Assembly (NCBI GenBank): GCA_934668765.1
Contig: CAKUOH010000007.1
Span: forward strand, 1 to 64,000
Length of the DNA: 64,000 nt
DNA from: an uncultured Helicobacteraceae bacterium
Lineage (GTDB): Bacteria; Campylobacterota; Campylobacteria; Campylobacterales; Helicobacteraceae
Direction: 5' to 3'
Shown: positions 41,040 through 49,808 of the stretch, piece by piece
Layout: each line of letters begins with the position of its first letter
Numbering within the stretch: the stretch's first letter is position 1
Notes under the pieces: model-generated
The model's database searches: none
Seen by the model: the letters and a program-made list of their open reading frames with translations, nothing else
Told to the model about the DNA's origin: nothing
Position numbers and translations under genes: made by a program

Positions 41040-41820
41040 TTGAAAATAAAAAGGGCAAAAGTTGAAATCAAATCTTAAATCACGCGAATCTTGCGAATCC
41101 ACAAATAAAATCGCCAAACTCTCACGGGGGGGGGGATTTGGCTTTATTTAGCTGATTTAACCGCTCTATCCCAAACTTACACATTAAATCACAAAAATCC
41201 ATTTTATTATTTCCCCCGCCCTTGCGGATGGGGATTAAGGGGGCGGGTAAGTCCTATCATTGCGAAACCTTGCGATAGCAAGACGAAACAATCTATAAAT
41301 CAAATGCAAATACAACCCCATCATTGCGAGATTTTCGCTAGAAAATCGAAGCAATCTATTTTAGCAACTCTTGAATCTTGTATGAATCACTTACTTTACG
41401 CGAATCTGTGGTTAGATTTATTGATTCGCTTTTGGGTCATTTATTTTCTTTATCTTTTAACAACTCGTGGCTTGGACTGTTTCGGCGACAAGTCGCCTCG
41501 CAATGACAGCAAAAATTCCCCCTCCCTTGCGGAGGGGGATAAAGGGGGCGGGTTAAAAACGCGAAAAAATAGTAGCACGAAATTTAGCAATAACGAATCT
41601 ACCCACCCCCTGCACCACCCTAGCGCAAGGGAGGGGAATTTTTTACTTCTATAACCTTGCCCACAAAGGAATCCAAATGATTACTTAAAATATTTTTGCG
41701 CATTTTAGATTCGCGCGTCAAAAATGGCAAAGCAATCTTTTGGTTTTAGTCGGCGGTTAGAACAGATTCGCCCCAAAATCAAAACAAAAAGGGGCAAAAT
41801 TTAATTTTAAGGAGACAAAA
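41040..41820. repeat. Repeat-rich leader element, copy 2, with G10 tract
   Basis: Homologous to 9805-10281. From 41060: GTTGAAATCAAATC, a G10 tract at 41126-41135 followed by ATTTGGCTTTATTTAGCT, TATCCCAAACT and ACACATTAAATC; then a repeat block, then CAAGGGAGGGG, AATGATTACTTAAAATATTT, TTTTAGATTCGCGC, GGCGGTT and AAGGAGAC before ATG 41821. A 26-codon frame on the minus strand (41122-41202) is partly conserved in copy 1, where it has stops. The 1-kb stretch 40814-41820 has no credible gene. Confidence 0.7.
41206..41640. repeat. Repeat block: families A and B alternating
   Basis: Family B elements at about 41211-41250 (CCCCCGCCCTTGCGGATGGG), 41517-41553 (CCCTCCCTTGCGGAGGGGG) and, inverted, 41600-41636 (ACCCACCCCCTGCACCACCC). 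Family A copies lie between (41256-41295, 41319-41360, 41470-41507). Confidence 0.8.
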
Positions 41821-42252
41821 ATGGATACAAGGTTAATTTTAGATGAGATTAAGGGCAAATTGTTGCTACGCGGTAAAGCAGGCAAGGCGACACTTGAGGA
41901 ATTGCAAACTAGGCTAGATTCACTTACAGACAGTCAGCGAAGTGAAGCATTTTTAAAGATTCAGGACGCAAATCTAAAAAGTCCTACTATCGTAAATATA
42001 TGCAATTTGTTCTTTGGCAATTTTGGTGTGGCTAGGTTTATGATAGGTGATATTGGGCTTGGCATTGGTAGGCTGGTGCTTTGTATAGTGGCTGTGATTG
42101 TTTCAATGGTAAATGAAGATTCTGGTCGCAATGTTCTAGTGAGCGCAATGTGGGTTTGGTGGCTTATAGATTTGTTTCTAGTGCAGAAAAAGTTGCGTAT
42201 GCAAAATCTACGCAAAGTTTTGCTAATCATAGATAGCGTGAAAGGAAAGTAA
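41821..42252 (+). CDS. TM2-domain membrane protein
   Basis: 143 aa. A hydrophilic N-terminal region (about 1-58) precedes a TM2-type hairpin: Phe-Phe-Gly-Asn-Phe-Gly-Val-Ala-Arg-Phe-Met-Ile-Gly-Asp-Ile-Gly-Leu-Gly-Ile, then a second helix and Trp-Val-Trp-Trp-Leu-Ile-Asp-Leu-Phe-Leu-Val. TM2 domains have unknown function in bacteria. RBS AAGGAGA is well placed. Its leader is a copy of the one preceding the 10282 lipoprotein gene. The next gene begins 1 base after the stop. Confidence 0.8.
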   Translation: MDTRLILDEIKGKLLLRGKAGKATLEELQTRLDSLTDSQRSEAFLKIQDANLKSPTIVNICNLFFGNFGVARFMIGDIGLGIGRLVLCIVAVIVSMVNEDSGRNVLVSAMWVWWLIDLFLVQKKLRMQNLRKVLLIIDSVKGK

Positions 42253-42253
42253 A

Positions 42254-42676
42254 ATGAACTACTTTATATTTGTCCGCAATGATATAGATAATCCTTACAG
42301 CAAGGAGAATTTTGAAAAGACAAAAAGCGAATTTTGGACTAGCTATAATGACAGCGATGAGCCACGAAAACACGCCGAAGTCTATGATAGCATTCAAAAG
42401 GGGGATTTGATACTTTGCTATTCGGCAAAGGAAAAAGAAATCTGTGCGATTTTGGAGGCGGGAGCGAAAAATGATGAAGGCATAACGCTAGAATTTAAAA
42501 ATGCGCTAAATATTTCACTTGAATCTATAAAGGCGCATTATGAGAGCATTTTAGCGTTGTCGTCTGAAAAATATTCGCCATTTTCAAAGGATATGAGCAA
42601 TATCTTTTTTGGGACATTTTTTGAGAGCAATGAATCGCAGTTTTTCTATATCTGCGGATTAGATTTTATAAATTAA
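42254..42676 (+). CDS. Hypothetical protein, possibly EVE/PUA-like
   Basis: 140 aa, soluble. The strand pattern Tyr-Phe-Ile-Phe-Val-Arg-Asn, Ile-Gln-Lys-Gly-Asp-Leu-Ile-Leu-Cys-Tyr-Ser-Ala-Lys-Glu-Lys-Glu-Ile-Cys-Ala-Ile is suggestive of EVE/PUA-like nucleic-acid-binding folds, in which a GDxxxxY segment is common, but this is a weak match. It is sandwiched within 11 bases of both neighbours, so the three genes 41821-43082 are probably one transcript. Confidence 0.55.
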   Translation: MNYFIFVRNDIDNPYSKENFEKTKSEFWTSYNDSDEPRKHAEVYDSIQKGDLILCYSAKEKEICAILEAGAKNDEGITLEFKNALNISLESIKAHYESILALSSEKYSPFSKDMSNIFFGTFFESNESQFFYICGLDFIN

Positions 42677-42686
42677 GGAGTTAGAA

Positions 42687-43082
42687 ATGAAAAAGATACG
42701 CAAAATCGCATTAGGCGTAGTGGTAATGGTAATAGCTGGAATAGGATTTGTTTCGTGTGGAGATGATGGCAAGTCGCCTTTGGCAGAAATAAGCTTGCTT
42801 GAAAATGGGATACCAATATTAGCATTACAATCACGCGATGATGATACAATCATCAAAAAGATAACTGTTAGCGGACGCAATGGCAAATGCGATATAAAAG
42901 ATTTAGGGACTGGTCGCCGTATATTTCATTTAAAAGGTGTTAAATATGGCGAAAAATTACCTTATGGCACTATTAGAGTTGAAGGATTTAACGAAGATGA
43001 TAAATGCCCACCCAAAAATGGCAAATATGAGATTGAGATGGATACAAACTTCGGCACTTATTACTATGAAATAGGGCAATAG
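42687..43082 (+). CDS. Small lipoprotein of unknown function
   Basis: 131 aa. A signal sequence with lipobox Gly-Phe-Val-Ser-Cys-Gly (lipid Cys about residue 25) is followed by a small beta-rich domain with two further Cys (Gly-Lys-Cys-Asp-Ile and Asp-Lys-Cys-Pro-Pro) that may pair. No family recognised. RBS AAGGAG precedes the ATG. Last gene of the 41.8-43.1 kb trio. Confidence 0.65.
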   Translation: MKKIRKIALGVVVMVIAGIGFVSCGDDGKSPLAEISLLENGIPILALQSRDDDTIIKKITVSGRNGKCDIKDLGTGRRIFHLKGVKYGEKLPYGTIRVEGFNEDDKCPPKNGKYEIEMDTNFGTYYYEIGQ

Positions 43083-43090
43083 GTTATATT

Positions 43091-43116
43091 TCGCAGATTC
43101 GCTTTTGAATCTGCGA
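43091..43116. repeat. Perfect 10-bp inverted repeat
   Basis: TCGCAGATTC and GAATCTGCGA separated by 6 bases, 9 bases after the lipoprotein stop. No T run follows on the plus strand, so it is at best a weak terminator. The rest of 43083-43304 shows only scattered GAATC words and a partial repeat. Confidence 0.6.
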
Positions 43117-43304
43117 AAAAATGCGTAAATCTTGCGAATCTCGCGAATCTATGATTTGATTCGCACCCTTTGGATTGTTGTTTCACTGCGTTCGCAAAAC
43201 GAAGTTTTCTTTGGCAGTCCATTTCAGCAACTCTTGAATCGATTGCGAATCGCAAACCTAACCACGAATCGCAACCTAATCTAAGGTTTTAAGTTTTTGT
43301 TTGC

Positions 43305-43682
43305 TTAATTAAGTTTATTCGTGCTTTTATTATTTGCGCCTTTGTTTGTCGTATTTTTGGCTTTTGTATTGCCTTTTTGGGCTGCGTTTCTGTCCCGCAG
43401 TGCTTTATCAATATCTTGTTTATACTGCGCTTTTTGTGCATCGCTCATTTTGCTTACGGCTTGTTGCTCTTGGGCTTGAAGTTTGTTGCGAAATTCAATA
43501 GCTTCTTTCTCATTCATCTTAACAATGCGATTTTCAATCTCGCTTACATAGCTTACAATATCTTCCTTGCTAACGCTACCAGCTAGGCTTACTAGCTCAT
43601 CATTGCTCTTGCTACTAAAATCCGCTGCAAATAGCATACTTCCCGCCACAAATGACACCAACATACCACTTAAAATTTTCAT
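43305..43682 (-). CDS. DUF1104-family periplasmic protein
   Basis: 125 aa. A signal peptide (Ser-Met-Leu-Phe-Ala-Ala-Asp near residue 21) precedes a helical domain with Ser-Asn-Asp-Glu-Leu-Val-Ser-Leu-Ala-Gly and a Met-Ser-Asp-Ala-Gln-Lys-Ala-Gln-Tyr heptad-like stretch, as in DUF1104 proteins of Helicobacter and Campylobacter. The C-terminal 30 residues are Asn/Lys/Thr-rich low complexity. Function unknown; periplasmic location predicted. Confidence 0.7.
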   Translation of the reverse strand: MKILSGMLVSFVAGSMLFAADFSSKSNDELVSLAGSVSKEDIVSYVSEIENRIVKMNEKEAIEFRNKLQAQEQQAVSKMSDAQKAQYKQDIDKALRDRNAAQKGNTKAKNTTNKGANNKSTNKLN

Positions 43683-43840
43683 AATTGCTCCTTATAAATC
43701 AAAATTTTGGAATCTTGTGGAATTTTTAAGATTCCAAGCGAAATTGTAATGATTGTTTGTCAATGTGCTGTGAATATTGTATGAATCAAATGCGACAACT
43801 TTGGATTTTAGCCAAGCTATGAGTTTTTTGCAAATAAGGC

Positions 43841-44248
43841 TTATGCTTTGCGCTTTATCGCATAGATTGCACTTGTGAGCGTGGATAGCGCGATTCCGCC
43901 CAAAAATGGCAATAAAAAAAACGCGCCATTGTTGATTAAAGCGACTATACTAATGCCTAAAAATGCGTAGGACAAAAGGCGCAAAAGCCCAAAAGAGATT
44001 CTAAATCCTATGAAAAATCGCTCTTTTTTGGAGAGATTTTCGGGTTTGGAATCTAAATTTGATTTGTGTGAATCTATTTCTTGCAATGATGATTTATTGT
44101 CGTTTATTCTTTGCATAATCGCCCTATACGAGCTAAAAAATATTAGCCAAGCCCCCACAAACGCCACTTCAAAGATTATCACAAAATCCACATTCACTAG
44201 CGCAAGTGCCACCACTGCGATTAGATTCACGCATACAATTATCATCAT
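43841..44248 (-). CDS. Small membrane protein of unknown function
   Basis: 135 aa, four hydrophobic segments (about 1-20, 22-45, 86-108, 112-130). The cytoplasmic loop between helices 2 and 3 contains Lys-Ser-Ser-Leu-Gln-Glu-Ile-Asp-Ser-His, coded by TCATTGCAAGAAATAGATTC, which resembles the left half of repeat family A. The start overlaps the DMT transporter stop as ATGA, so the two are translationally coupled. No family recognised. Confidence 0.6.
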   Translation of the reverse strand: MMIIVCVNLIAVVALALVNVDFVIIFEVAFVGAWLIFFSSYRAIMQRINDNKSSLQEIDSHKSNLDSKPENLSKKERFFIGFRISFGLLRLLSYAFLGISIVALINNGAFFLLPFLGGIALSTLTSAIYAIKRKA

Positions 44249-45219
44249 CGCAAATCCTTATTGTGTCTAGATTTGCTAGATTTACACAAATCTTGCAAAT
44301 CGCGCTTTTGCCTATACACGCCAAAAGCCACAAGTGCGCCCGATAGCAAAATAAGCGCGATTCCAAGACTAGGCATAAGATTTGGTAGTGCATCGCCCAA
44401 AGCCACGCCTAAAAACAAGCTCCACACGATTCGCATATATGCGATAGGCGAGACAATATCGGGCGAAGCGAACATATAGGACTTTGTCATTAGCCATTGC
44501 CCAATTGTGCCTAAAATACCTGATAGCACAAACAACACCCACGCCAAAAGATTTGGCATCATAAATCCGCCCATTTTGTCAATATCAGCACACATTCCTA
44601 TCGCGCCTACTGAGCACATTGTAACACCATACCAAAGCACTACCGCTTCGCTTGTGTAGAAACTTTTGAGATTATGAATCGTCATAAACGCACACGCCGC
44701 GCAAATCGCAGCGATGATTCCTACAAGCGCGTTAATGGGCGGGATATTGCTTGAGCTGGGATTTGCCACAAGTAGCACACCGCTAAAACCTATGAGTGTG
44801 GCGATTATGGTAAAGAGTGAGGGCTTATTGTGCGTAAAAAGCGAAAGCAAAACCACAAAAATGGGCGTAGATTGCAAAAACGCAGTCGCCAATCCCAAAG
44901 GAATCGTGGCAAAATTATAATAATTTGCACTTACAGCTATGCCACCAAGCACACCGCGAATGAGTATGTGGCGAAATCCACCGCTTTTTTTGGCGCGAAT
45001 CTGTGGCATTTTATATCGTGGCAAAATGGCACGAATCACAGGCGCAAACGCCACCAAACTCCACACAGATAGCACCATAAAAAACGCACGAAAAAAGACA
45101 TTTTCCATCGATGAGTAGCCCAAAATGTTTAGGTATTTGATAATGGCATTCATTAACGCAAAAAAGATTGTAGAGAGTAGCATTAGCACGATGCCTTTGG
45201 CGATAAGAGAGTTAAACAT
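44245..45219 (-). CDS. EamA/DMT-family transporter
   Basis: 324 aa with ten predicted helices in two repeats of five. Typical elements: the first helix Leu-Leu-Ser-Thr-Ile-Phe-Phe-Ala-Leu-Met-Asn-Ala, Arg-Ala-Phe-Phe-Met-Val near residue 45, Ser-Thr-Pro-Ile-Phe-Val-Val-Leu-Leu-Ser and Gly-Phe-Ser-Gly-Val-Leu-Leu-Val, and a second repeat ending Pro-Ser-Leu-Gly-Ile-Ala-Leu-Ile-Leu-Leu-Ser-Gly. It probably exports a small metabolite; the substrate cannot be told from sequence. It is followed, coupled, by a small membrane protein gene. Confidence 0.85.
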   Translation of the reverse strand: MFNSLIAKGIVLMLLSTIFFALMNAIIKYLNILGYSSMENVFFRAFFMVLSVWSLVAFAPVIRAILPRYKMPQIRAKKSGGFRHILIRGVLGGIAVSANYYNFATIPLGLATAFLQSTPIFVVLLSLFTHNKPSLFTIIATLIGFSGVLLVANPSSSNIPPINALVGIIAAICAACAFMTIHNLKSFYTSEAVVLWYGVTMCSVGAIGMCADIDKMGGFMMPNLLAWVLFVLSGILGTIGQWLMTKSYMFASPDIVSPIAYMRIVWSLFLGVALGDALPNLMPSLGIALILLSGALVAFGVYRQKRDLQDLCKSSKSRHNKDLR

Positions 45220-45273
45220 AAATTTTGTCCTGCAAATTTGGCATTATAGCAACGATTTTAAAGCGCATAATTC

Positions 45274-48072
45274 CTACGCTTCCTTTGCCAAATATTTCGC
45301 TGTGTAGCTGCCACTTTTTTGGGCGTTTTTGATGAGTGATTTTACGCTTCCGCAATCTACGACTTTTCCGCCCCTATCTCCGCCCTCAGGTCCAATGTCT
45401 ATGATATAATCCGCATTTTTTATTACATCTAAATTATGCTCAATTACTATCATTGAATTGCCAAGTTCCACTAGATGATGCAAAACCAAAACCAAATTAT
45501 TTATATCCTCAAAATGCAGTCCAGTAGTAGGCTCATCAAGCACATAGAGCGTTTTGCCTGTGTCTTTTTTGCAAAGCTCTTTGGCGATTTTTATCCGTTG
45601 CGCCTCGCCTCCGCTTAAAGATAGCGCGTTTTGCCCTAGCGTGATATAGCCTAATCCTATGTCATTTATCGTTTTTAGTTTTTGTGTGATTCGTGGGATT
45701 TTTTTGAAAAATTCTAGTGCCTCGCTAACGCTAAGATTTAGCACATCGGCGATATTTTTGCCATTGTATAGGATTTCTAGCGTTTGATTATTATATTTTT
45801 TGCCACCGCACACATCGCATTTGACATTTATATCGGGCAAAAAGTGCATTTCGATTCGTATCTCGCCCTCACCTTGACATTTTTCACATCGCCCACCTTT
45901 GACATTAAAGCTAAATCGCCCCACGCCGTAGCCTCGCACTTTTGCTTCTTTTGTCTGCGAAAAAAGCAAACGAATATCGTCCATCACGCCCGTGTAAGTG
46001 GCTGGATTGCTTCGTGGAGTGCGTCCAATGGGGCTTTGGTCTAAATATATGACTTTATCAAGTTCCTCTAATCCGCGAATCTCCACGCCATCAACGCGAT
46101 TTATTTTCGTAGCGCGGTTTAGAATCTCTTGTGCGATAGGGAGCAAAGTTTGAAGCACAATGCTACTTTTGCCACTGCCACTTACGCCTGTTACGCACAC
46201 AAAATTTAATAGCGGTATTTTTAAGCTCAAATTTTTGACATTGTTTATGTTGATATTATCAATTTCAAGCCATTTGCTTTGTTTGCGCCCGTGAAAATGC
46301 TCTATTTGCTTTTTGCCATAGATATATTGCGCAGTTAGCGTGTTTGCGTCCTTTAGCTTTTTGATTTCACCGCTAAAAATCACTTTGCCACCATTTTTCC
46401 CCGCACCCTCGCCAATATCCACGATAAAATCCGCATTTTTAATCGTCTCTCTATCGTGCTCGACTACTACAAGCGTGTTGCCCTTTTGTTGCAAAGAGCG
46501 AAGCGTTTTGATTAGGCGCAATGTGTCGCGCTCGTGAAGCCCGATGCTAGGCTCATCAAGCACATAAAGCACACCTGTAAGCCCACTGCCGATTTGTGAT
46601 GCGATTCGTATGCGTTGATTTTCGCCTCCGCTAATCGTTCTACTATCGCGCCCCAAACTCAAATATCCAAGCCCCACATCATAGAGAAAATAAAGTCGTT
46701 CGCGAATCTCTTTTAAAATACTTTGCGCTATAAATCTCTGCTCCGCGCTTAAATACGCAAAGTTTTTTTCATCGCTAAAAAGGCGGTAAGATTCTTCAAT
46801 AGGCATATCCACGATTTCGCCAATGCCAAGCCCTGCGACTTTAACGCTTAAAGATTCTAATTTTAGTCGCTTTCCATTGCATAAATCACACACTTTTTCG
46901 CTCATATATCCGCTCAAATCGCTATCATTTTTGCACATATTGTAGGCGATTTTTAGGATTCCGTCCCACGAACTTTTGATTTTGCTTTTGCCCCAATCAA
47001 AATGGATTTCCTTTGGACTGCCATAAAGAATTAAATTTTGTTTTTGCGATGATAGATTTTCAAAAGATTCGCTAGGCTCGATTTTTTCTGCTTTGCAAAA
47101 GGCATAAAATAGCTCCGTGTAGTAGCTTTTGTTAAATCCAAAGATGACTTTAATACCGCCTTTGTTTAGCGGGAGCGCGTCATTTATGATTTTTTTATAG
47201 TCGATTCGGTAATTCATTCCAAGCCCATTACAGCTAGGACACGCGCCTTTTGGCGAATTAAAACTAAAACTTAAAGGCTCTAAAATCTCAAAGCTAATCT
47301 TACAATCAAAGCACGCAAAATGCTCACTATAATGCGTAAGTTTCTCGCCCTCTAGCACTTCGATTTCGCCAAAAGATTCTTGTAATCCTCTCTCAATCGC
47401 ACTTGCTATACGCGATTTGTTTTCATCATTTATTGTAACTCTATCAAGCACGATTTTTATGGTGTGCTTTTTGTGTTTAGCAAGTTCCACGCTTTCATCA
47501 AGGCGCGTCATCACGCCATCAATCATCACACGCACGAATCCCTTTTGGCGCAATCCTTCAAGCGTGTCATTAAATGTCCCTTTTTTTTCTTTGACAATGG
47601 GCGCAAGGATAGTGATTTTGCTATCATTTGGCAAAGATAAAATTTGATTTATAATATCGCTACTGCTCATCTGCGAAATCTTTTTGCCACATTTATGACA
47701 ATGCTGAATCCCCACACGCGCATAAAGCAATCGCAAATAATCATAAATCTCCGTAATCGTGCCAACGGTAGAGCGCGGATTTTTAGAAGTCGTCTTTTGG
47801 TCGATGGCAATGGCTGGAGTTAGCCCCTCGATTTTATCGACATCAGGTTTGCCGACTTTATCCAAAAACTGCCTTGCGTAGCTAGATAAACTCTCCAAAT
47901 ATCGCCTTTGTCCCTCCGCATAGAGCGTATCAAAGGCAAGTGTGCTTTTGCCACTGCCAGATAATCCCGTAAATACGACAAGTTTATTTTTAGGAATCTC
48001 TAAATTGATATTTTTTAGGTTGTTTTCCCTCGCCCCGAAAATTTGAATGTGGTTTTGAATCGTATCTTGCAT
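45274..48072 (-). CDS. uvrA: UvrABC excinuclease subunit A
   Basis: 932 aa, full length. Two ABC modules: Walker A Gly-Leu-Ser-Gly-Ser-Gly-Lys-Ser near residue 35 and Gly-Val-Ser-Gly-Ser-Gly-Lys-Ser near 630; signatures Ile-Ser-Gly-Gly-Glu-Asn-Gln and Leu-Ser-Gly-Gly-Glu-Ala-Gln. Two zinc modules: Cys-His-Lys-Cys ... Cys-Xaa-Xaa-Cys pairs near 245-290 and Cys-Glu-Lys-Cys ... Cys-Asp-Val-Cys near 735-760. It recognises bulky DNA lesions with UvrB. It is transcribed divergently from the glycosyltransferase gene. Confidence 0.97.
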   Translation of the reverse strand: MQDTIQNHIQIFGARENNLKNINLEIPKNKLVVFTGLSGSGKSTLAFDTLYAEGQRRYLESLSSYARQFLDKVGKPDVDKIEGLTPAIAIDQKTTSKNPRSTVGTITEIYDYLRLLYARVGIQHCHKCGKKISQMSSSDIINQILSLPNDSKITILAPIVKEKKGTFNDTLEGLRQKGFVRVMIDGVMTRLDESVELAKHKKHTIKIVLDRVTINDENKSRIASAIERGLQESFGEIEVLEGEKLTHYSEHFACFDCKISFEILEPLSFSFNSPKGACPSCNGLGMNYRIDYKKIINDALPLNKGGIKVIFGFNKSYYTELFYAFCKAEKIEPSESFENLSSQKQNLILYGSPKEIHFDWGKSKIKSSWDGILKIAYNMCKNDSDLSGYMSEKVCDLCNGKRLKLESLSVKVAGLGIGEIVDMPIEESYRLFSDEKNFAYLSAEQRFIAQSILKEIRERLYFLYDVGLGYLSLGRDSRTISGGENQRIRIASQIGSGLTGVLYVLDEPSIGLHERDTLRLIKTLRSLQQKGNTLVVVEHDRETIKNADFIVDIGEGAGKNGGKVIFSGEIKKLKDANTLTAQYIYGKKQIEHFHGRKQSKWLEIDNININNVKNLSLKIPLLNFVCVTGVSGSGKSSIVLQTLLPIAQEILNRATKINRVDGVEIRGLEELDKVIYLDQSPIGRTPRSNPATYTGVMDDIRLLFSQTKEAKVRGYGVGRFSFNVKGGRCEKCQGEGEIRIEMHFLPDINVKCDVCGGKKYNNQTLEILYNGKNIADVLNLSVSEALEFFKKIPRITQKLKTINDIGLGYITLGQNALSLSGGEAQRIKIAKELCKKDTGKTLYVLDEPTTGLHFEDINNLVLVLHHLVELGNSMIVIEHNLDVIKNADYIIDIGPEGGDRGGKVVDCGSVKSLIKNAQKSGSYTAKYLAKEA

Positions 48073-48127
48073 ATTTTGTCCTATGATGAAGTTTAAAGGC
48101 GGAATATTACTAAAATTTGGCTAAATT

Positions 48128-48136
48128 TGGTAGAAT
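48128..48136 (+). promoter_or_regulatory. Extended -10 promoter of the glycosyltransferase gene
   Basis: TGGTAGAAT with TAGAAT at 48131-48136, 29 bases before ATG 48165; RBS AAGGA at 48155-48159. Confidence 0.5.
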
Positions 48137-48164
48137 CTGCGCCTAAATTTTTGTAAGGAAAATA

Positions 48165-49808
48165 ATGCAAACAAGCAAAAATATCACGCGCGGAAGTATT
48201 TTAGATGAGAAATCGGGGTTGCGAAGTTGTGAGCAAGGAAATAAGACTAATAGTCTATTGACGAAGCGAACAACAAGTCTCCCCGATTTATCGCTAAAAG
48301 ACAAACGCGCATCGCCAAAAATCGGCATTGTAATCCCCATATATAATGTCGCTAAATATTTAAGGCAGTGTCTTGATTCTGTGCTAAATCAAACTTATGG
48401 CAATTTTCACGCAGTGCTTGTAAATGATGGAAGCAATGATATTTTAAGTGGCGAATCTAAAAATTCCCCCTCCCTTGCGGAGGGGGATAAAGGGGGTGGG
48501 TGCTATACACAAAATATCAGCAATGCAAAATTTGCAAATAGTGATTTTACCCACCCCCTGCGCCACCCTAGCGCAAGGGAGGGGGAACAAAAGGCAGAAT
48601 CCCTAAAAATCGCCCTAGAATATGTCGCAAAAGATGAGCGATTCGTGCTAATTGATAAAGCAAATGGAGGATTAAGCAGTGCTAGAAATGTGGGGATTGA
48701 TTATTTTGCTAATTCACTTGTAGGCAATTCGTCTTTGGGTATGCAATCCGCAGGATTTGCGAACAAAGCAATCCATACAAATAATTTAGATTGCCACGAT
48801 TCTGCTAACACAAAATCTCGCAATGACGAATCTTATTCCCCCTCCATTGCTGATGGGACTAGGGGGTGGGTAATTTCTCCACAAATGACTTTTTACACAC
48901 GCCCAAATCACACAAATCTAAATCCACCCAAAATCGATTATATTATCTTTTTGGATTCAGATGACTTTTGGGAAGTGAATTTGCTTGAATCGTGCTTGGA
49001 ATCTATGCAACAAAACGATAATCCAAATATTATTTGGTTTGATTGGCGCGAATCTTATGAATCTTATGAATCCAAAATATCTAAAAATCCCCACAGCCAA
49101 ACTATGCTAGAGATTTTTGGCTATGCGAATCCCACGCAAATAAATGCGATAGAGTGGCTAAATCACGCAAAAGATAAGCAAATCTATCAATTTTGGTGGG
49201 CGTGGCAGGGGTTAATCTGCTTTGAATATTTGAAGCGCGTGAATTTGCGCTTTTTAGAGGGCATAATTTTTGAAGATAATCTCTTTGGCATTTTGCTATT
49301 TTTGCAAAGCGAATCAATCGCCATAATGCCACGCAAACTTTACAATTACCGCATTCGCGCAAATAGCACGACTACCATTGCCAAAAATACAAAATCTCTC
49401 CCGCCGTTTGTAGAGCCTTTGCGCGTGGCGCAGGGCGATTTGGCGTGGGGATATTTTTGCGCACAAAGCTTATGTGAGATAGCGTTGAGCGTTGCCACAT
49501 TCTGCGAGACTTACAAGGATAAAGAAAAGGCAAATCTATGCAAAGTGAATTTTTTGCCACATTTATTGGCTGAATCTTGCGATATTTTGCGCTTTAAGTG
49601 TGATATTTATAGCACAAAGGCGCGATTCGTTAGGCTTTTAAAAAAAGAGCGCGAAAATTTGCAAATCTTACAAATCATTAGTTTTATCACGCCACGCGCA
49701 TTTAAAGGGGTGCGATATTTTCTTTTTTTGCTTTGTATAAAGCCACAACTCGCAATCTTTCGCGCAATGCGAAAAATACGCAAGATTTTAGGGCTGTATC
49801 GTGGATAG
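48165..49808 (+). CDS. Family 2 glycosyltransferase with three in-frame repeat insertions
   Basis: 547 aa, far longer than the usual 300-350. The GT-A core is split: Ile-Gly-Ile-Val-Ile-Pro-Ile-Tyr-Asn-Val and Val-Asn-Asp-Gly-Ser-Asn-Asp, then an insertion (about 101-143, with Ser-Pro-Ser-Leu-Ala-Glu-Gly-Asp-Lys-Gly-Gly-Gly), then Leu-Ile-Asp-Lys-Ala-Asn-Gly-Gly-Leu-Ser-Ser-Ala-Arg-Asn, a second insertion (about 188-255, with Ser-Pro-Ser-Ile-Ala-Asp-Gly-Thr-Arg-Gly-Trp-Val), then Ile-Phe-Leu-Asp-Ser-Asp-Asp-Phe-Trp with the catalytic metal-binding Asp pair. A third insertion near residues 16-42 is an 80-bp imperfect palindrome. The frame stays open through all. It overlaps thiL by 8 bases. 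Acceptor unknown; probably surface glycan synthesis. Confidence 0.85.
   Translation: MQTSKNITRGSILDEKSGLRSCEQGNKTNSLLTKRTTSLPDLSLKDKRASPKIGIVIPIYNVAKYLRQCLDSVLNQTYGNFHAVLVNDGSNDILSGESKNSPSLAEGDKGGGCYTQNISNAKFANSDFTHPLRHPSAREGEQKAESLKIALEYVAKDERFVLIDKANGGLSSARNVGIDYFANSLVGNSSLGMQSAGFANKAIHTNNLDCHDSANTKSRNDESYSPSIADGTRGWVISPQMTFYTRPNHTNLNPPKIDYIIFLDSDDFWEVNLLESCLESMQQNDNPNIIWFDWRESYESYESKISKNPHSQTMLEIFGYANPTQINAIEWLNHAKDKQIYQFWWAWQGLICFEYLKRVNLRFLEGIIFEDNLFGILLFLQSESIAIMPRKLYNYRIRANSTTTIAKNTKSLPPFVEPLRVAQGDLAWGYFCAQSLCEIALSVATFCETYKDKEKANLCKVNFLPHLLAESCDILRFKCDIYSTKARFVRLLKKERENLQILQIISFITPRAFKGVRYFLFLLCIKPQLAIFRAMRKIRKILGLYRG
48210..48289. repeat. 80-bp imperfect palindrome within the glycosyltransferase 5' end
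   Basis: Arms start AAATCGGGG (48210-48218) and end CCCCGATTT (48281-48289); the centre is GACTAATAGTC (48245-48255). Intervening positions match partly (AGTTGT/ACAACA, AGACTA/TAGTCT). It is a third repeat type, different from families A and B, and is translated in frame. Confidence 0.75.
48463..48588 (+). repeat. Family B pair inserted in frame in the glycosyltransferase gene
   Basis: Left element CCCCCTCCCTTGCGGAGGGG then GATAAAGGGGGTGGG (48465-48500) and right, inverted element ACCCACCCCCTGCGCCACCC then TAGCGCAAGGGAGGGGGA (48549-48586), separated by about 50 bases. Nearly identical pairs occur in the intergenic block near 41517-41636. Confidence 0.85.
48735..48872 (+). repeat. Family A plus family B elements inserted in frame in the glycosyltransferase gene
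   Basis: The family A part holds ATTTGCGAACAAAGCAATCC and TAGATTGCCACGATTCTGC ... TCTCGCAATGACGAATC (to about 48832); family B part CCCCCTCCATTGCTGATGGG then ACTAGGGGGTGGGTA (48838-48872). Confidence 0.8.

Noticed and set aside
41122..41202. Short minus-strand frame ending in Pro codons at the C10 tract, partly conserved in the other leader copy
   Set aside because: Only 26 codons, with stops in the homologous copy; more likely part of the repeated leader than a gene.
41304..41654. 116-codon open frame upstream of the TM2 gene
   Set aside because: Repeat-derived; the frame is open because the repeat lacks stops in that register.
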